Positions 7,736-16,930 of a stretch of DNA of 64,000 nucleotides are shown piece by piece. The notes under the pieces were generated by a model. That model was not told the origin of the DNA and did not search any database. It saw only the letters and a program-made list of their open reading frames with translations. Position 1 is the stretch's first letter; each line of letters starts with the position of its first letter. Origin of the DNA: Alloacidobacterium sp963823845 (GTDB taxonomy: Bacteria; Acidobacteriota; Terriglobia; Terriglobales; Acidobacteriaceae); NCBI GenBank assembly GCA_963823845.1, contig CAWGND010000029.1, positions 62,001 through 126,000 on the forward strand, in the 5' to 3' direction. The position numbers and the translations under genes were made by a program.

Positions 7736-8809
7736 ATGAGTGCTGTTCAGGTTTCGCATCAGGTTTGGGACCGGGTATGGCAGATGGTGGAGGAGCGCAA
7801 ACCCGCTGCGGACATGCTTTTTGTCTACGCAGTGCGGACGACCGGCATCTACTGCCGCCCGTCCTGCCCTAGCCGCAGGCCGCTGCGGTCATCGGTTGAA
7901 TTCTTTGCCACCAGTGAACTCGCCGAGCGCGCCGGGTTCAGGGCGTGCAAACGCTGCGCACCCGGCGAGGCGCATCCGCAGGCGCACATACTGACGCAGG
8001 CGTGCGAATACATCGAGCGGAACATCGACATCACCATCAAGCTCGAAAAGCTGGGAAAGACCGTAGGCATGAGCGCCTTTCACACGCAGAGACTCTTCCG
8101 GCGTTACCTCGGCATTTCTCCGCGCCAATACCAGCAGGCCCGCCGCATGGAGCACTTCCGGAACCACCTGCACACAAACGACAGCGTAACCACAGCGATG
8201 TACGAGGCGGGCTTTACATCCAGCAGCCGCCTCTATGAATCAGCCAAACAGCACCTCGGAATGACTCCGACCGAATTCCGTCGCGGAGGCAAAGATGTCG
8301 CGATTCGCTACACGATCGCCGATTCTCCACTGGGCAAAATGCTCGTAGCCTCGACCGACGCCGGCTTATGCGCGGTGACCTTCGGATCGCTCGAAAGCGA
8401 GCTGGAGGATGATCTCGTGTCGCGTTTCCCTACATCCGACCGCAAACGCGACGATGTCAATCTGGGCACGATGGTGAAGCAAATCCTAGCACAGATGACG
8501 GAGCACCCAGTGACACTGGAGCTGCCGATCGATGTGCGCGCGACGGTTTTCCAGAGGCGCGTCTGGGAGGCCCTGCGGAGGATTCCACGCGGTCAAACTC
8601 GCACCTATTCGCAGATCGCGCAGGAAATCGGACAGCCAACTGCGGTCCGCGCCGTGGCCCGCGCCTGCGCAACGAATCCGATAGCCGTCGTAGTTCCCTG
8701 CCACCGCGTCATCGGCAGCGACGGCACACTTACCGGCTACCGCTGGGGAGTCGAACGCAAGAAGAAATTGCTTGAACTGGAAAATGACGGCAATGAAAAG
8801 GGCCGCTAA
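7736..8809 (+). CDS. ada: Ada-type methylated-DNA methyltransferase and transcriptional regulator
   Basis: Repairs alkylated DNA and activates repair genes. The 357-residue protein has three parts. The AdaA zinc domain (1-80) has Cys40, Cys44, Cys71 and Cys74, with YCRPSC and CKRC; Cys40 is the expected phosphotriester methyl acceptor. An AraC-type DNA-binding region follows (about 85-190, GISPRQYQQARRMEHFR). The C-terminal O6-methylguanine methyltransferase (about 195-357) carries the catalytic PCHRVIG with Cys322. The start at 7736 has a strong site (CAGGAGG, 7724-7730); an in-frame ATG at 7652 overlaps the toxin stop. It may share transcripts with the toxin-antitoxin pair. Full-length and apparently active. 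Confidence 0.93.
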   Translation: MSAVQVSHQVWDRVWQMVEERKPAADMLFVYAVRTTGIYCRPSCPSRRPLRSSVEFFATSELAERAGFRACKRCAPGEAHPQAHILTQACEYIERNIDITIKLEKLGKTVGMSAFHTQRLFRRYLGISPRQYQQARRMEHFRNHLHTNDSVTTAMYEAGFTSSSRLYESAKQHLGMTPTEFRRGGKDVAIRYTIADSPLGKMLVASTDAGLCAVTFGSLESELEDDLVSRFPTSDRKRDDVNLGTMVKQILAQMTEHPVTLELPIDVRATVFQRRVWEALRRIPRGQTRTYSQIAQEIGQPTAVRAVARACATNPIAVVVPCHRVIGSDGTLTGYRWGVERKKKLLELENDGNEKGR

Positions 8810-8820
8810 GAAGCGGCCCT
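8799..8820. terminator. Hairpin between convergent ada and SDR genes
   Basis: AGGGCCGCT (8799-8807), loop AAGA, AGCGGCCCT (8812-8820). On the minus strand the stem is followed by TTTTC, giving a plausible intrinsic terminator for the SDR gene; the plus-strand side lacks a T-run. The stem includes the ada stop codon. Confidence 0.65.
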
Positions 8821-8825
8821 GAGCC

Positions 8826-9575
8826 TTACCGCAAACCGCCGGAGGCAACCAATAATTCCCCAGTCAGCCACGCCGAATCCGCCGAAGCGAGAAAGACTGC
8901 AATCGATGAGATATCTTCCGGCTGGCCGATGCGGCCAAGCGGAGTCTGCGCCTCAAATTGCTTTTGAAAATCGCTGCCGATGAAACCGGCGGCATGAACG
9001 CCTTCCGTCTCCACCATTCCCGGATTGATCGAGTTCACGCGGATCTTTTTCGGGCCCAGTTCCTTTGAAAGCGTGCGAGTGATGGCATCCACAGCGCCTT
9101 TGGTTCCCGTATAAACCGCAGTCGTAGGCGGCGTCAACTCGGTTACGGCCGAACCGACATTGATGATGCTCCCGCCATCGCCATTGAAATGCTTCACTGC
9201 TTCCTTCGTTGTCAGAAGAAGCCCCAACACGTTGGTATTAAAGATGCGATGGTAGTGCTCTTCCGTCACCTCTTCAATTGGTGAAAACTCATAAACGCCT
9301 GCGTTGTTGACCAGAACATCTACCTTGCCGAAAGCCTTCTTTGTCTCCGAAAAAATGCGCTCGACATCTGCCCCTTTCGCGACGCTTCCCTGCACCGCAA
9401 TGGCTTTGCCGCCTTTGCTGGTAATGTCTTTCACGACGCGATCAGCGCCTTCCTTACTGGAGGAGTAGTTCACTACGACGGCCGCGCCTTCCGCAGCCAG
9501 ACTCTTCGCGATTCCCGCGCCAATCCCCTTCGATGCGCCGGTAACAACGGCGACTTTACCCTGAAGCTTGCCCAT
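8826..9575 (-). CDS. SDR family oxidoreductase (FabG-like)
   Basis: A 249-residue NAD(P)-dependent short-chain dehydrogenase/reductase of the classical type. Cofactor motif TGASKGIG at residues 12-19, NNAG near 90, catalytic serine in NVGSAV near 141, and catalytic YTGTK near 155-159, then the LGPKKIRVNSINPGMVET loop. The normal FabG/glucose-1-dehydrogenase-like length and the C-terminal LTGELLVASGGLR support a tetrameric enzyme. The substrate cannot be read from sequence. It lies 94 bases downstream of an ArsR regulator on the same strand, suggesting that regulator controls it. Confidence 0.9.
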   Translation of the reverse strand: MGKLQGKVAVVTGASKGIGAGIAKSLAAEGAAVVVNYSSSKEGADRVVKDITSKGGKAIAVQGSVAKGADVERIFSETKKAFGKVDVLVNNAGVYEFSPIEEVTEEHYHRIFNTNVLGLLLTTKEAVKHFNGDGGSIINVGSAVTELTPPTTAVYTGTKGAVDAITRTLSKELGPKKIRVNSINPGMVETEGVHAAGFIGSDFQKQFEAQTPLGRIGQPEDISSIAVFLASADSAWLTGELLVASGGLR

Positions 9576-9602
9576 CTTTTTTGCTCCTGTATCGGAATGT
9601 CT

Positions 9603-9624
9603 TCATTTCGACATTTCGATGAAT
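9603..9624 (-). promoter_or_regulatory. Possible ArsR operator ahead of the SDR gene
   Basis: TTCATTTCGACATTTCGATGAA: outer arms TTCAT and ATGAA pair, and ATTTCGA is repeated in tandem one base apart. It lies 28 bases upstream of the SDR start, in the gap below the ArsR gene. Inferred only from position and symmetry. Confidence 0.4.
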
Positions 9625-9669
9625 ATCTAACTGATGAGTTGAAGCTGAATTGGTCGCAAATCTCTTTTA

Positions 9670-9963
9670 TTAAATTGTGGATAATTGATCGAGGTAGGCC
9701 TGCCAAACATCTCGGCAGAGGGAGAGATTCGCGAATTTTCCTTCACGCTCAATCGTGATCAACCCCGCTGTCTCCAACTCCTTGATATGGTGGGACAACG
9801 TCGCTGCCGTAATTGGCAGACAATCCCGTAAGTCACCGCAGGGCAGCATCTTTCCAGAAGCGCTGATCTGCTTGAGTATTTGGAAGCGGCGCGGATCGGC
9901 GAGAGCGCGCGAAATCAGCGTAATCTGACGCGCGGTAAGCCGGGGATTTTTCCCGGTGGCCAT
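9670..9963 (-). CDS. ArsR family transcriptional regulator
   Basis: A 97-residue winged helix-turn-helix regulator. The core LISRALADPRRFQILKQI followed by LPITAATLSHHIKELETAGLI is the ArsR/SmtB recognition fold, and IEREGKFANLSL is the wing. The metal-binding cysteine pair of ArsR (ELCVCDL type) is not present; there is only a lone MLPCGDL, so a metal sensor role is not supported. Members with this layout often respond to other ligands or to redox. It precedes the SDR gene on the same strand. ATG at 9963 is preferred; a TTG two codons earlier is possible. Confidence 0.85.
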   Translation of the reverse strand: MATGKNPRLTARQITLISRALADPRRFQILKQISASGKMLPCGDLRDCLPITAATLSHHIKELETAGLITIEREGKFANLSLCRDVWQAYLDQLSTI

Positions 9964-10102
9964 GTGCAAATGTTACAGGACTTTATCGTTGATTCGCCTC
10001 ATCAAGCGATTGGAAGAGTGGTGGCGATGTATGCTCTAGAAAGCACCGGGAGGGTCTGCCCCCAATAGTTTTATTCTCTGACCAGGTGACTTTGGAGAAG
10101 AT

Positions 10103-11371
10103 ATGGCGACGGCGACACTGCACCACGTAAAAAATCTTGACCTGGCCGACCAGGGACGCAAGCGTATCGAATGGGCGAACCAGTCGATGCCTGTCTTGCA
10201 GACCATACGCAAAGAATTCATCAAGCATCAGCCGCTTAAGGGGATTCGCGTCGCGGCCTGCTTGCACGTAACCACCGAAACAGCGAACCTGATGATCGCG
10301 CTGCGCGACGGCGGCGCCGATGTCGCACTCTGCGCCTCGAACCCGCTTTCCACCCAGGATGACGTGGCTGCATCGCTTGCACGCGACTTTAACATCCAGA
10401 CATATGCCATTAAGGGTGAGGGCAACGACAGCTATTACTCGCACATCCTCGCAGCCATCGACCACAAGCCGCACCTGACGATGGACGACGGTTGCGACCT
10501 GGTTCACCTGCTGCACACCAAGCGCCAGGATGCCCTTGAAGGCGTCATCGCCGGAACCGAGGAAACCACGACCGGCGTGATCCGTCTGCGCGCCATGGCC
10601 AAGGACGGCGTACTCCGCTACCCGGTCGTCGCAGTCAACGATGCCCTGACCAAGCACCTCTTTGACAACCGCTATGGCACGGGCCAATCGACGATCGACG
10701 GTGTCATCCGCTGCACCAATGTGCTGCTCGCCGGATCGAAGTTCGTCGTTGCAGGCTATGGCTGGTGCGGGCGTGGGCTCGCGATGCGCGCACGTGGCAT
10801 GGGCGCTGAAGTGATCGTCACCGAAGTCGACCCAACCAAAGCGTTGGAAGCAGTCATGGACGGCTACCGCGTCATGACCATGATCGAAGCAGCCAAGCAG
10901 GGCGACGTCTTCGTGACCGTAACCGGAAACAAGAGCGTCATCCGCCAGGAGCACTTCGAAGTGATGAAGAATGGCGCGATCATCGCCAACTCCGGCCACT
11001 TCAATGTCGAGATCGACATTCCCGCCCTTGCGCGCATCGCCTCATCCAAGCGTGCAACCCGCGAATTTGTCGACGAATACGCAATGCGCGACGGCCGCAA
11101 AATTTATCTGCTTGGCGAAGGCCGCCTCATCAACCTCGCCGCCGCCGAAGGCCATCCGGCATCGGTGATGGACATGAGCTTCGCCAACCAGGCGCTCTCC
11201 GCCGAGTACCTCATCAAGAACCACGCCAGCCTTGAGAAGAAGGTCTACTCGGTTCCGCAGGAACTCGACAAGCGCGTTGCCCGCTTGAAGCTCGAAGCAA
11301 TGAGCATCGGCATCGACCGCCTCTCGTCGGAGCAGGAAGAATACCTGGCTAGCTGGTCGGAAGGCACCTAG
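10103..11371 (+). CDS. ahcY: Adenosylhomocysteinase
   Basis: Hydrolyses S-adenosylhomocysteine to homocysteine and adenosine, relieving inhibition of methyltransferases. The 422-residue cytoplasmic enzyme has the substrate-binding front half (QTIRKEFIKHQPLKGIRVA, LHVTTETANLMIALRDGGA, MDDGCDLVHLLH) and the NAD-binding middle with VAGYGWCGRGLAMRARGMG near residue 215. The C-terminus diverges from the E. coli-absent but widespread family tail (HYRY) and ends in LASWSEGT, as in some bacterial and archaeal-type forms. The start ATG follows GGAGAAG. The last 133 bases upstream show no recognised SAH riboswitch core. Confidence 0.95.
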   Translation: MATATLHHVKNLDLADQGRKRIEWANQSMPVLQTIRKEFIKHQPLKGIRVAACLHVTTETANLMIALRDGGADVALCASNPLSTQDDVAASLARDFNIQTYAIKGEGNDSYYSHILAAIDHKPHLTMDDGCDLVHLLHTKRQDALEGVIAGTEETTTGVIRLRAMAKDGVLRYPVVAVNDALTKHLFDNRYGTGQSTIDGVIRCTNVLLAGSKFVVAGYGWCGRGLAMRARGMGAEVIVTEVDPTKALEAVMDGYRVMTMIEAAKQGDVFVTVTGNKSVIRQEHFEVMKNGAIIANSGHFNVEIDIPALARIASSKRATREFVDEYAMRDGRKIYLLGEGRLINLAAAEGHPASVMDMSFANQALSAEYLIKNHASLEKKVYSVPQELDKRVARLKLEAMSIGIDRLSSEQEEYLASWSEGT

Positions 11372-11516
11372 TCCGAAACCAAACCCGCACACAAAGCCTC
11401 GATCGAATCGGTCGCGGCTTTTTCTTTGCATCCTTGCCAAATCTTGTGCAGAAACCAGCAAAAGCGTGATGATGGATGCCTTAGCCGTTTTGCCCGGCGG
11501 CAACGTCATAAGATTT

Positions 11517-12683
11517 ATGAACCATAAGAGCTTTTTCCGGAGCACCCTAATTCTGTCGGGCGCTTGCCTTGCGCTTTCGAGAGTTGCCGGCAGCCAACAA
11601 CCAGCATCTGCCACAGTGGTACCACCCGGTGTGCAGGTCATTGAAATGAAGGCGCCCGACGCAAGCGTTCTATCCTCCCGCAAAGGCTCCTATTCTTTCA
11701 AAGTACCTGCCGGAGACTGGACCGACACCGGCGTTACAGTGACGCTCGGCGATCAGATCGATTTTACTGCAACCGGGACAGTTACGATTTCCGATGGGCA
11801 TTCTGCCACGGCCGACGGCAACGCGCGCGGCTGGAAAGACCTGATCCGCCAGTTTCCCCTCAACAGCGCCAACAGCGGCGCGCTGATCGGGCGCATCAGC
11901 AACGGCGACTCCTCCGTGCCCTTCCTAATCGGCGCCAGCAAGCAAATGGACGTAACCACCAGCGGCAAGCTCTATCTCAGCGTGAACCTGAGCAGCGACC
12001 TGACCGGCGACGGCAGCTACTCGGTAAAGATGAAGCTCGAAAAATCGCAGGCGGCCGCCGCCCCTGCAGCGACCGTCAATCTCGCCGGCTCGCTGTCGCC
12101 GGATTTGTTCGCCAATATCCCGCGCAGGGTACAGGACCTGCAAGGCAATCCGGGCGACATGGTGAATTTCGCCATCATCGGCACACAGGATCAGCTACAG
12201 AAAGCCTTTGTCGCTGCCGGCTGGACGGCGGTCGACAAAACGACGCAGGACGCAGTCGTTCACGGTTTGTTGTCAACGCTTTCGCACGAAGCGTATACCG
12301 AGATGCCGATGAGCATCCTCTATCTCTTTGGCCGTCCGCAGGACTTCTCCTATGCGCGCGCCGATCCTCTCGCCGTCGCAGCCATCCGGCATCATCTGCG
12401 CGTATGGAAGTCGACCGAAACAGTGGACGGCAAACCCTTGTGGGTAGGCTCCGCCACACATGATAACGGCTTCGAAAAAGACCAGCGCAACGGCGGCGTA
12501 ACGCATCACATCGACCCCAACATCGATGAAGAGCGCGACTTCATCGAGCAGGGCTTTGCCGCCGCGGGCGCCATCACGGGTGCTGCTTACGTTTCGCCGA
12601 GCAATCCCCTAAAGACCGCGCTCACCGCAACCGGCGGAAGCTTCCACTCCGATGGCCGCATCGTAGTGATGGCGCTACGCTGA
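11517..12683 (+). CDS. Secreted protein with LecA-like and LssY C-terminal domains
   Basis: A 388-residue exported protein. Residues 1-26 look like a signal peptide (SFFRSTLILSGACLALS, ending near Gly-Ser-Gln-Gln). Residues about 45-165 resemble the PA-IL/LecA galactose-binding fold (FKVPAGDWTDTGVTVTLGD, FTATGTVTISDG, LYLSVN). Residues about 195-375 match the LssY C-terminal domain: GDMVNFAIIGTQDQLQKAF, FGRPQDFSYAR, RHHLRVWKS and THHIDPNIDEERDF with its conserved His/Asp/Glu residues. LssY_C has no firmly known activity. The pairing suggests a carbohydrate-targeted periplasmic or secreted enzyme; that is inference. The start was set to place the signal peptide at the N-terminus. Confidence 0.75.
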   Translation: MNHKSFFRSTLILSGACLALSRVAGSQQPASATVVPPGVQVIEMKAPDASVLSSRKGSYSFKVPAGDWTDTGVTVTLGDQIDFTATGTVTISDGHSATADGNARGWKDLIRQFPLNSANSGALIGRISNGDSSVPFLIGASKQMDVTTSGKLYLSVNLSSDLTGDGSYSVKMKLEKSQAAAAPAATVNLAGSLSPDLFANIPRRVQDLQGNPGDMVNFAIIGTQDQLQKAFVAAGWTAVDKTTQDAVVHGLLSTLSHEAYTEMPMSILYLFGRPQDFSYARADPLAVAAIRHHLRVWKSTETVDGKPLWVGSATHDNGFEKDQRNGGVTHHIDPNIDEERDFIEQGFAAAGAITGAAYVSPSNPLKTALTATGGSFHSDGRIVVMALR

Positions 12684-12757
12684 TTCCATGGTTTCTTCAT
12701 CCGCTGTCCCCGAAAACCGGGTACGATGAGGGCGCAGCCGTGATCTGAAATAAACAT

Positions 12758-14620
12758 ATGCGAACACTTGACCTGCTCTTTGGCCGTCCGTTACCCACGT
12801 CAGAAGAACGCGCAGAGCAGATCGGCCCATCCGCCGGTCTTCCGATCTTCGGGCTCGACGCTCTCAGCTCTGCCGCGTATGGACCAGAAGCAGCGCTCAC
12901 GCTCCTGATACCGCTCGGCGTTACCGGCGTCCACCACATTGTGCGGGTGACCACGGCGATCATCATTCTGCTGATCATCGTCTATTTTTCCTACCGGCAG
13001 ACCATCGAGGCTTACCCGCATGGCGGTGGCTCCTACACCGTGGCCACGGAAAACCTGGGCAAAGGACCGGGCCTCCTGGCCGCGGCTGCGCTCATGATCG
13101 ACTACATTCTGACAGCGGCCGTCGGTATCTCGGCTGGCGTAGGCGCATTGATCTCCGCCGTGCCCAGCCTGCACCAGCACACGCTGGTAATCTGCCTGGG
13201 CATCCTCCTTATTCTTACTCTGGTCAATATGCGCGGCGTCCGCGATACCGGCGTCGCATTTCTGGTGCCGACCTATCTTTTTCTGGGAACACTGCTCATC
13301 GTCATCCTTCTCGGCGGATTTCATGTGCTCGTAGACAAAGGCCATCCGGTGCCCGTTGTCCCACCTCCAGCCCTGCCGCCCGTGACCACCGCGCTCACCT
13401 GGTGGCTCCTGCTCAAGGTATTTTCCAGCGGCTGTACTGCCATGACCGGAGTGGAAGCTGTCAGCAACGGAGTAATGGCGTTTCGCGAGCCGACGACGAA
13501 GAACGCGAAGACCACTCTCACCATCATCATTGCCCTGCTCATCGTCCTGCTGGCCGGCATCGCTTTCCTCTGCCGCGCTTACGGCATCGGCGCAACCGAC
13601 CCGGGCAGCGCCGGCTACCAGAGCGTCCTTTCACAGCTGACGGCGGCCGTAGCCGGAAAGGGCATCTTCTACTGGATCACCATCGGATCGATCCTGCTCG
13701 TGCTCTCGCTCTCCGCGAACACTGCGTTCGCGGACTTCCCGCGCCTCACCCGCGCCATTGCGCTCAATAACTACCTGCCGCACGTTTTTATCCTGCGCGG
13801 ACGGAGATTGCTCTTCTCTTATGGCATTGTTGCGCTGGTGATATTCACCGGCGCGCTACTGATCCTCTTTGGCGGCGTGACCGACCGGCTCATCCCGCTC
13901 TATGCAATCGGCGCTTTCCTTGCCTTCACGCTATCCCAGGCTGGCATGGTGGTGCACTGGTACAAGCAGGGCAATGCCACGGGCCGCATGATCGTAAACG
14001 GAATCGGCGCAGCCGCAACCGGCCTGACCCTGCTGGTGGTGCTGGTAGCCAAGTTTCTGGATGGCGCCTGGGTAACCGCCCTCCTGGTCCCTGCAATGAT
14101 CCTGCTTATGAGCCTCGTCCGCAAACACTACGACCACACCTCGAAAGAGACCGCTTACCCCCAGCCCCTGCGGGTCGACGGGTTGCGCCCTCCGCGCATG
14201 ATTATCCCCATGGACAAGTGGAACCGCATCAGCGAAAAAGGTTTGCGCTTCGCATTGGCCATCTCTCCCGACGTAGAGGTGGTCCACGTTGAGTGCGGCG
14301 AAGATGAGGACAGCGTCTGCCAGCAATGGGATGAGATGGTAATGCCGCCGATTCGCGCTGCCGGCCTGCCCGAACCGCGATTGACCACGATCAAATCGCC
14401 TTATCGCTTCGTCATCCAGCCTTTTGTGGATCATGTTCTGGCCGAGCAGAAAAAATCGGGTGACAGGCAAATCGCCGTTCTCGTGCCGGAGCTGGTGGTG
14501 AAACACTGGTATGAAAATCTGCTGCACAATCAGCGAGCCAATATGTTGAAGCTCATGCTGCTGGTCCGAGGCAACGAAAAGGTCATCGTGATCAACATTC
14601 CCTGGTACCTACACAAATAA
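12758..14620 (+). CDS. KimA-like APC-superfamily potassium transporter
   Basis: A 620-residue inner-membrane protein with about 12 membrane segments (about 30-470) and a soluble C-terminal domain (about 480-620). Features shared with Bacillus KimA/YdaO: FGLDALSSAAYG near residue 32, FSYRQTIEAYPHGGGSY, VDYILT-like IDYILTAAVGISAG, FSSGCTAMTGVEAVSNG, and IPLYAIGAFLAFTLSQAG. The C-terminal part (WNRISEKGLRFALAISPDV to the end) resembles the universal-stress-like domain of KimA. KimA imports potassium with protons and is inhibited by c-di-AMP; whether that control applies here is unknown. Monocistronic, with an ATG shortly after the LssY gene. Confidence 0.82.
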   Translation: MRTLDLLFGRPLPTSEERAEQIGPSAGLPIFGLDALSSAAYGPEAALTLLIPLGVTGVHHIVRVTTAIIILLIIVYFSYRQTIEAYPHGGGSYTVATENLGKGPGLLAAAALMIDYILTAAVGISAGVGALISAVPSLHQHTLVICLGILLILTLVNMRGVRDTGVAFLVPTYLFLGTLLIVILLGGFHVLVDKGHPVPVVPPPALPPVTTALTWWLLLKVFSSGCTAMTGVEAVSNGVMAFREPTTKNAKTTLTIIIALLIVLLAGIAFLCRAYGIGATDPGSAGYQSVLSQLTAAVAGKGIFYWITIGSILLVLSLSANTAFADFPRLTRAIALNNYLPHVFILRGRRLLFSYGIVALVIFTGALLILFGGVTDRLIPLYAIGAFLAFTLSQAGMVVHWYKQGNATGRMIVNGIGAAATGLTLLVVLVAKFLDGAWVTALLVPAMILLMSLVRKHYDHTSKETAYPQPLRVDGLRPPRMIIPMDKWNRISEKGLRFALAISPDVEVVHVECGEDEDSVCQQWDEMVMPPIRAAGLPEPRLTTIKSPYRFVIQPFVDHVLAEQKKSGDRQIAVLVPELVVKHWYENLLHNQRANMLKLMLLVRGNEKVIVINIPWYLHK

Positions 14621-14713
14621 GCAGCTGTCATACACCGCAACCGGGCAGAGATAGCATTCTTCCGGATTTCCATATATGTTTTCTACGAAGCAAAATCGGG
14701 GGTGTACGCTCTC

Positions 14714-16930
14714 ATGTCATGGGGTAAGGTGTTTCTCCTCTCTGGGCTTTTAGTGCCGTCCATGTATACGCATACATTCGCGCAAGGCAATCACATTCAA
14801 TTCGATCAGCAGGCCCGCGTCTTTCGGATCGACGGCAATAATGTGACGTACGCATTCGGCATCAACGAAGAAAACGCATTGCAGCCTCTCTATTGGGGAG
14901 CCCGCCTCGGCGGCAATGACACCCTTGGCCCGGCACGTGTAGATACGGTCCCTGCCTCCTTCGACCTGCCGTCAGGCGCCACGCCGCAGGAGTTTCAAGG
15001 CTGGGGGGCAGGCTTATTCTACGAGCCAGCACTCAAGATCATGTTCCCTGATGGCAACCGTGACCTGGTCCTGCATTACATTGACCACTACATTGACGGC
15101 GACACACTCACCATCCAGCTCAAAGATATTACGCGCGACGTTACGGTTGGTCTGAAATACCAGATTGATCCTGACACCGGAGTCCTCGGCCGTTCAGCAG
15201 TCATCACGAATAAGACAAAAGAACCCGTACTCATCGAGCAGGCCGCGGCGGCCTCATGGTCACTGCCCGCAGGCACGGACTATTGGCTCTACTACCTGAC
15301 CGGTCGATGGGCGGGTGAGATGAATGTGCAGCACGAGGCCGTTCGTCCAGGCACACGCTTGATCGAAAGCCGCCGCGGATCGACCGGCCACCAGAACAAT
15401 CCGTGGTTCGCGATCGAGCGAGGCGACAGCGGCGATCAGGATACCGGTGACGTGTGGTTCGGGGCGCTCGCGTGGAGCGGCTCGTGGCGAATCACCGTCG
15501 AACAGGACACCTTGCGCCAGGTCAGGATCACCGGCGGCTACAATCCCTTCGACTTCGGCTACAAGCTCGCGCCGAACGAGCAACTCGAAACACCTGTTTT
15601 CTTCGGCGGCTATTCGCACCATGGCATCGGCGGCGCATCGCGCCTGCTGCATCAATTCGAGATCAGCAAGGTTTTGCCGCAAGCCCCGAAGCCGCGTCCA
15701 CGGCCTGTTCTCTACAACTCGTGGGAAGCAACGGAATTCAACGTAACCGAACAGGGCCAGGAAGAACTCGCACAGAAAGCGGCGAAGATCGGCGTCGAGC
15801 GTTTTGTCATGGACGACGGCTGGTTCGGCCAGCGCAAGGATGACCACGCGGGCCTCGGCGACTGGTATGTGAACAAGGAAAAGTTTCCGAATGGCCTCAA
15901 GCCCCTCATCGACAAAGTACATTCCCTCGGCATGGACTTCGGACTCTGGGTGGAACCGGAGATGGTCAACCCGAACAGTGATCTCTATCGCAATCACCCT
16001 GACTGGGTTTTGAATTTCACCGGCCGCCCGCGCACCGAAGGCCGAAACCAGCTGGTTCTGAATCTGGCGCGGCAGGATGTGCGCGATTACGTCTTCGGTT
16101 TCCTCGACAAGCTGCTCAACGAGAACGACATCGCCTTCCTCAAGTGGGACTACAACCGCAACTGGTCCGAGCCGGGCTGGCCCGCCGTCACGCCCGATGA
16201 GCAGAAGAAGGTCTACATAAAGTACATCGACAACCTGTACTCGATCTTGAAAGAACTGCGCGAGAAACACCCCAAAGTCGAAATCGAATCATGCTCCGGC
16301 GGCGGTGGCCGCGTCGACCTCGGCATCCTGCGCTATACCGACGAAGTGTGGCCCTCCGACAACACCGATCCATTCGACCGTCTCTCGATCCAGAATGGAT
16401 TCACCTACGCGTACACGCCGGGCGTCATGATGGCCTGGGTCACGGAGTCCCCAAGCGGCGCGAATCACAGCCCAAGATCGACCGAATACCGCTTCCTCTC
16501 GTCCATGCAAGGCGCTCTTGCCGTCGGCGCAAACCTGAACCACTGGGCGGATGCCGATTTCAACGCCGCGCAGCATCTGATATCCGAATACAAAGCGATC
16601 CGCGAAACGGTCCAGCACGGCGCCCTCTATCGGCTGATATCGCCGGCAAACGGGAGCGAGTTTTCCGCAACGGAATCAGTCGCGGCAGACGGCAGTCAGG
16701 CCGCGGTTTTTGCCTTTCTGCATTCCAGCCAGTTTGGATATCCCTACCCGCGCCTGTTCCTGCGTGGGCTCGACAAAGATGCGCAGTACAAGCTTCACTG
16801 GATCACCGAAAAACCCGGTGGCACACTACCGGCAACAGCAAGTGGCGCCTACTGGATGGGGCAGGGCGTCGACCTGAATCTGGACGGCGATTTTCAGGCT
16901 ACGGCTTTTCAACTGGAGAAAGCGCACTAG
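14714..16930 (+). CDS. Secreted GH36 alpha-galactosidase
   Basis: Hydrolyses terminal alpha-galactosides such as melibiose or raffinose. The 738-residue protein has a signal peptide (WGKVFLLSGLLVPSMYTHTFAQ, cleavage near residue 24), an N-terminal beta-sandwich to about 300, then the (beta/alpha)8 barrel. Barrel motifs: RFVMDDGWFGQRKDD, GLWVEPEMVNPNSDLY, FLKWDYNRNW with the nucleophile aspartate, and ESCSGGGGRVDLGIL followed by WPSDNTDPFDR with the acid/base aspartate. A C-terminal beta domain ends the chain. ATG 14714 is preferred over GTG 14702. Its last 32 bases overlap the end of the convergent permease gene. Confidence 0.92.
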   Translation: MSWGKVFLLSGLLVPSMYTHTFAQGNHIQFDQQARVFRIDGNNVTYAFGINEENALQPLYWGARLGGNDTLGPARVDTVPASFDLPSGATPQEFQGWGAGLFYEPALKIMFPDGNRDLVLHYIDHYIDGDTLTIQLKDITRDVTVGLKYQIDPDTGVLGRSAVITNKTKEPVLIEQAAAASWSLPAGTDYWLYYLTGRWAGEMNVQHEAVRPGTRLIESRRGSTGHQNNPWFAIERGDSGDQDTGDVWFGALAWSGSWRITVEQDTLRQVRITGGYNPFDFGYKLAPNEQLETPVFFGGYSHHGIGGASRLLHQFEISKVLPQAPKPRPRPVLYNSWEATEFNVTEQGQEELAQKAAKIGVERFVMDDGWFGQRKDDHAGLGDWYVNKEKFPNGLKPLIDKVHSLGMDFGLWVEPEMVNPNSDLYRNHPDWVLNFTGRPRTEGRNQLVLNLARQDVRDYVFGFLDKLLNENDIAFLKWDYNRNWSEPGWPAVTPDEQKKVYIKYIDNLYSILKELREKHPKVEIESCSGGGGRVDLGILRYTDEVWPSDNTDPFDRLSIQNGFTYAYTPGVMMAWVTESPSGANHSPRSTEYRFLSSMQGALAVGANLNHWADADFNAAQHLISEYKAIRETVQHGALYRLISPANGSEFSATESVAADGSQAAVFAFLHSSQFGYPYPRLFLRGLDKDAQYKLHWITEKPGGTLPATASGAYWMGQGVDLNLDGDFQATAFQLEKAH

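Noticed and set aside
9970..10102. SAH riboswitch before ahcY
   Set aside because: Only 133 bases are available and the conserved core is not seen.
9983..10999. Long minus-strand open frame of 338 codons opposite ahcY
   Set aside because: It lies antisense to a clear ahcY gene, has no family match, and arises from the high GC third positions of the real gene.
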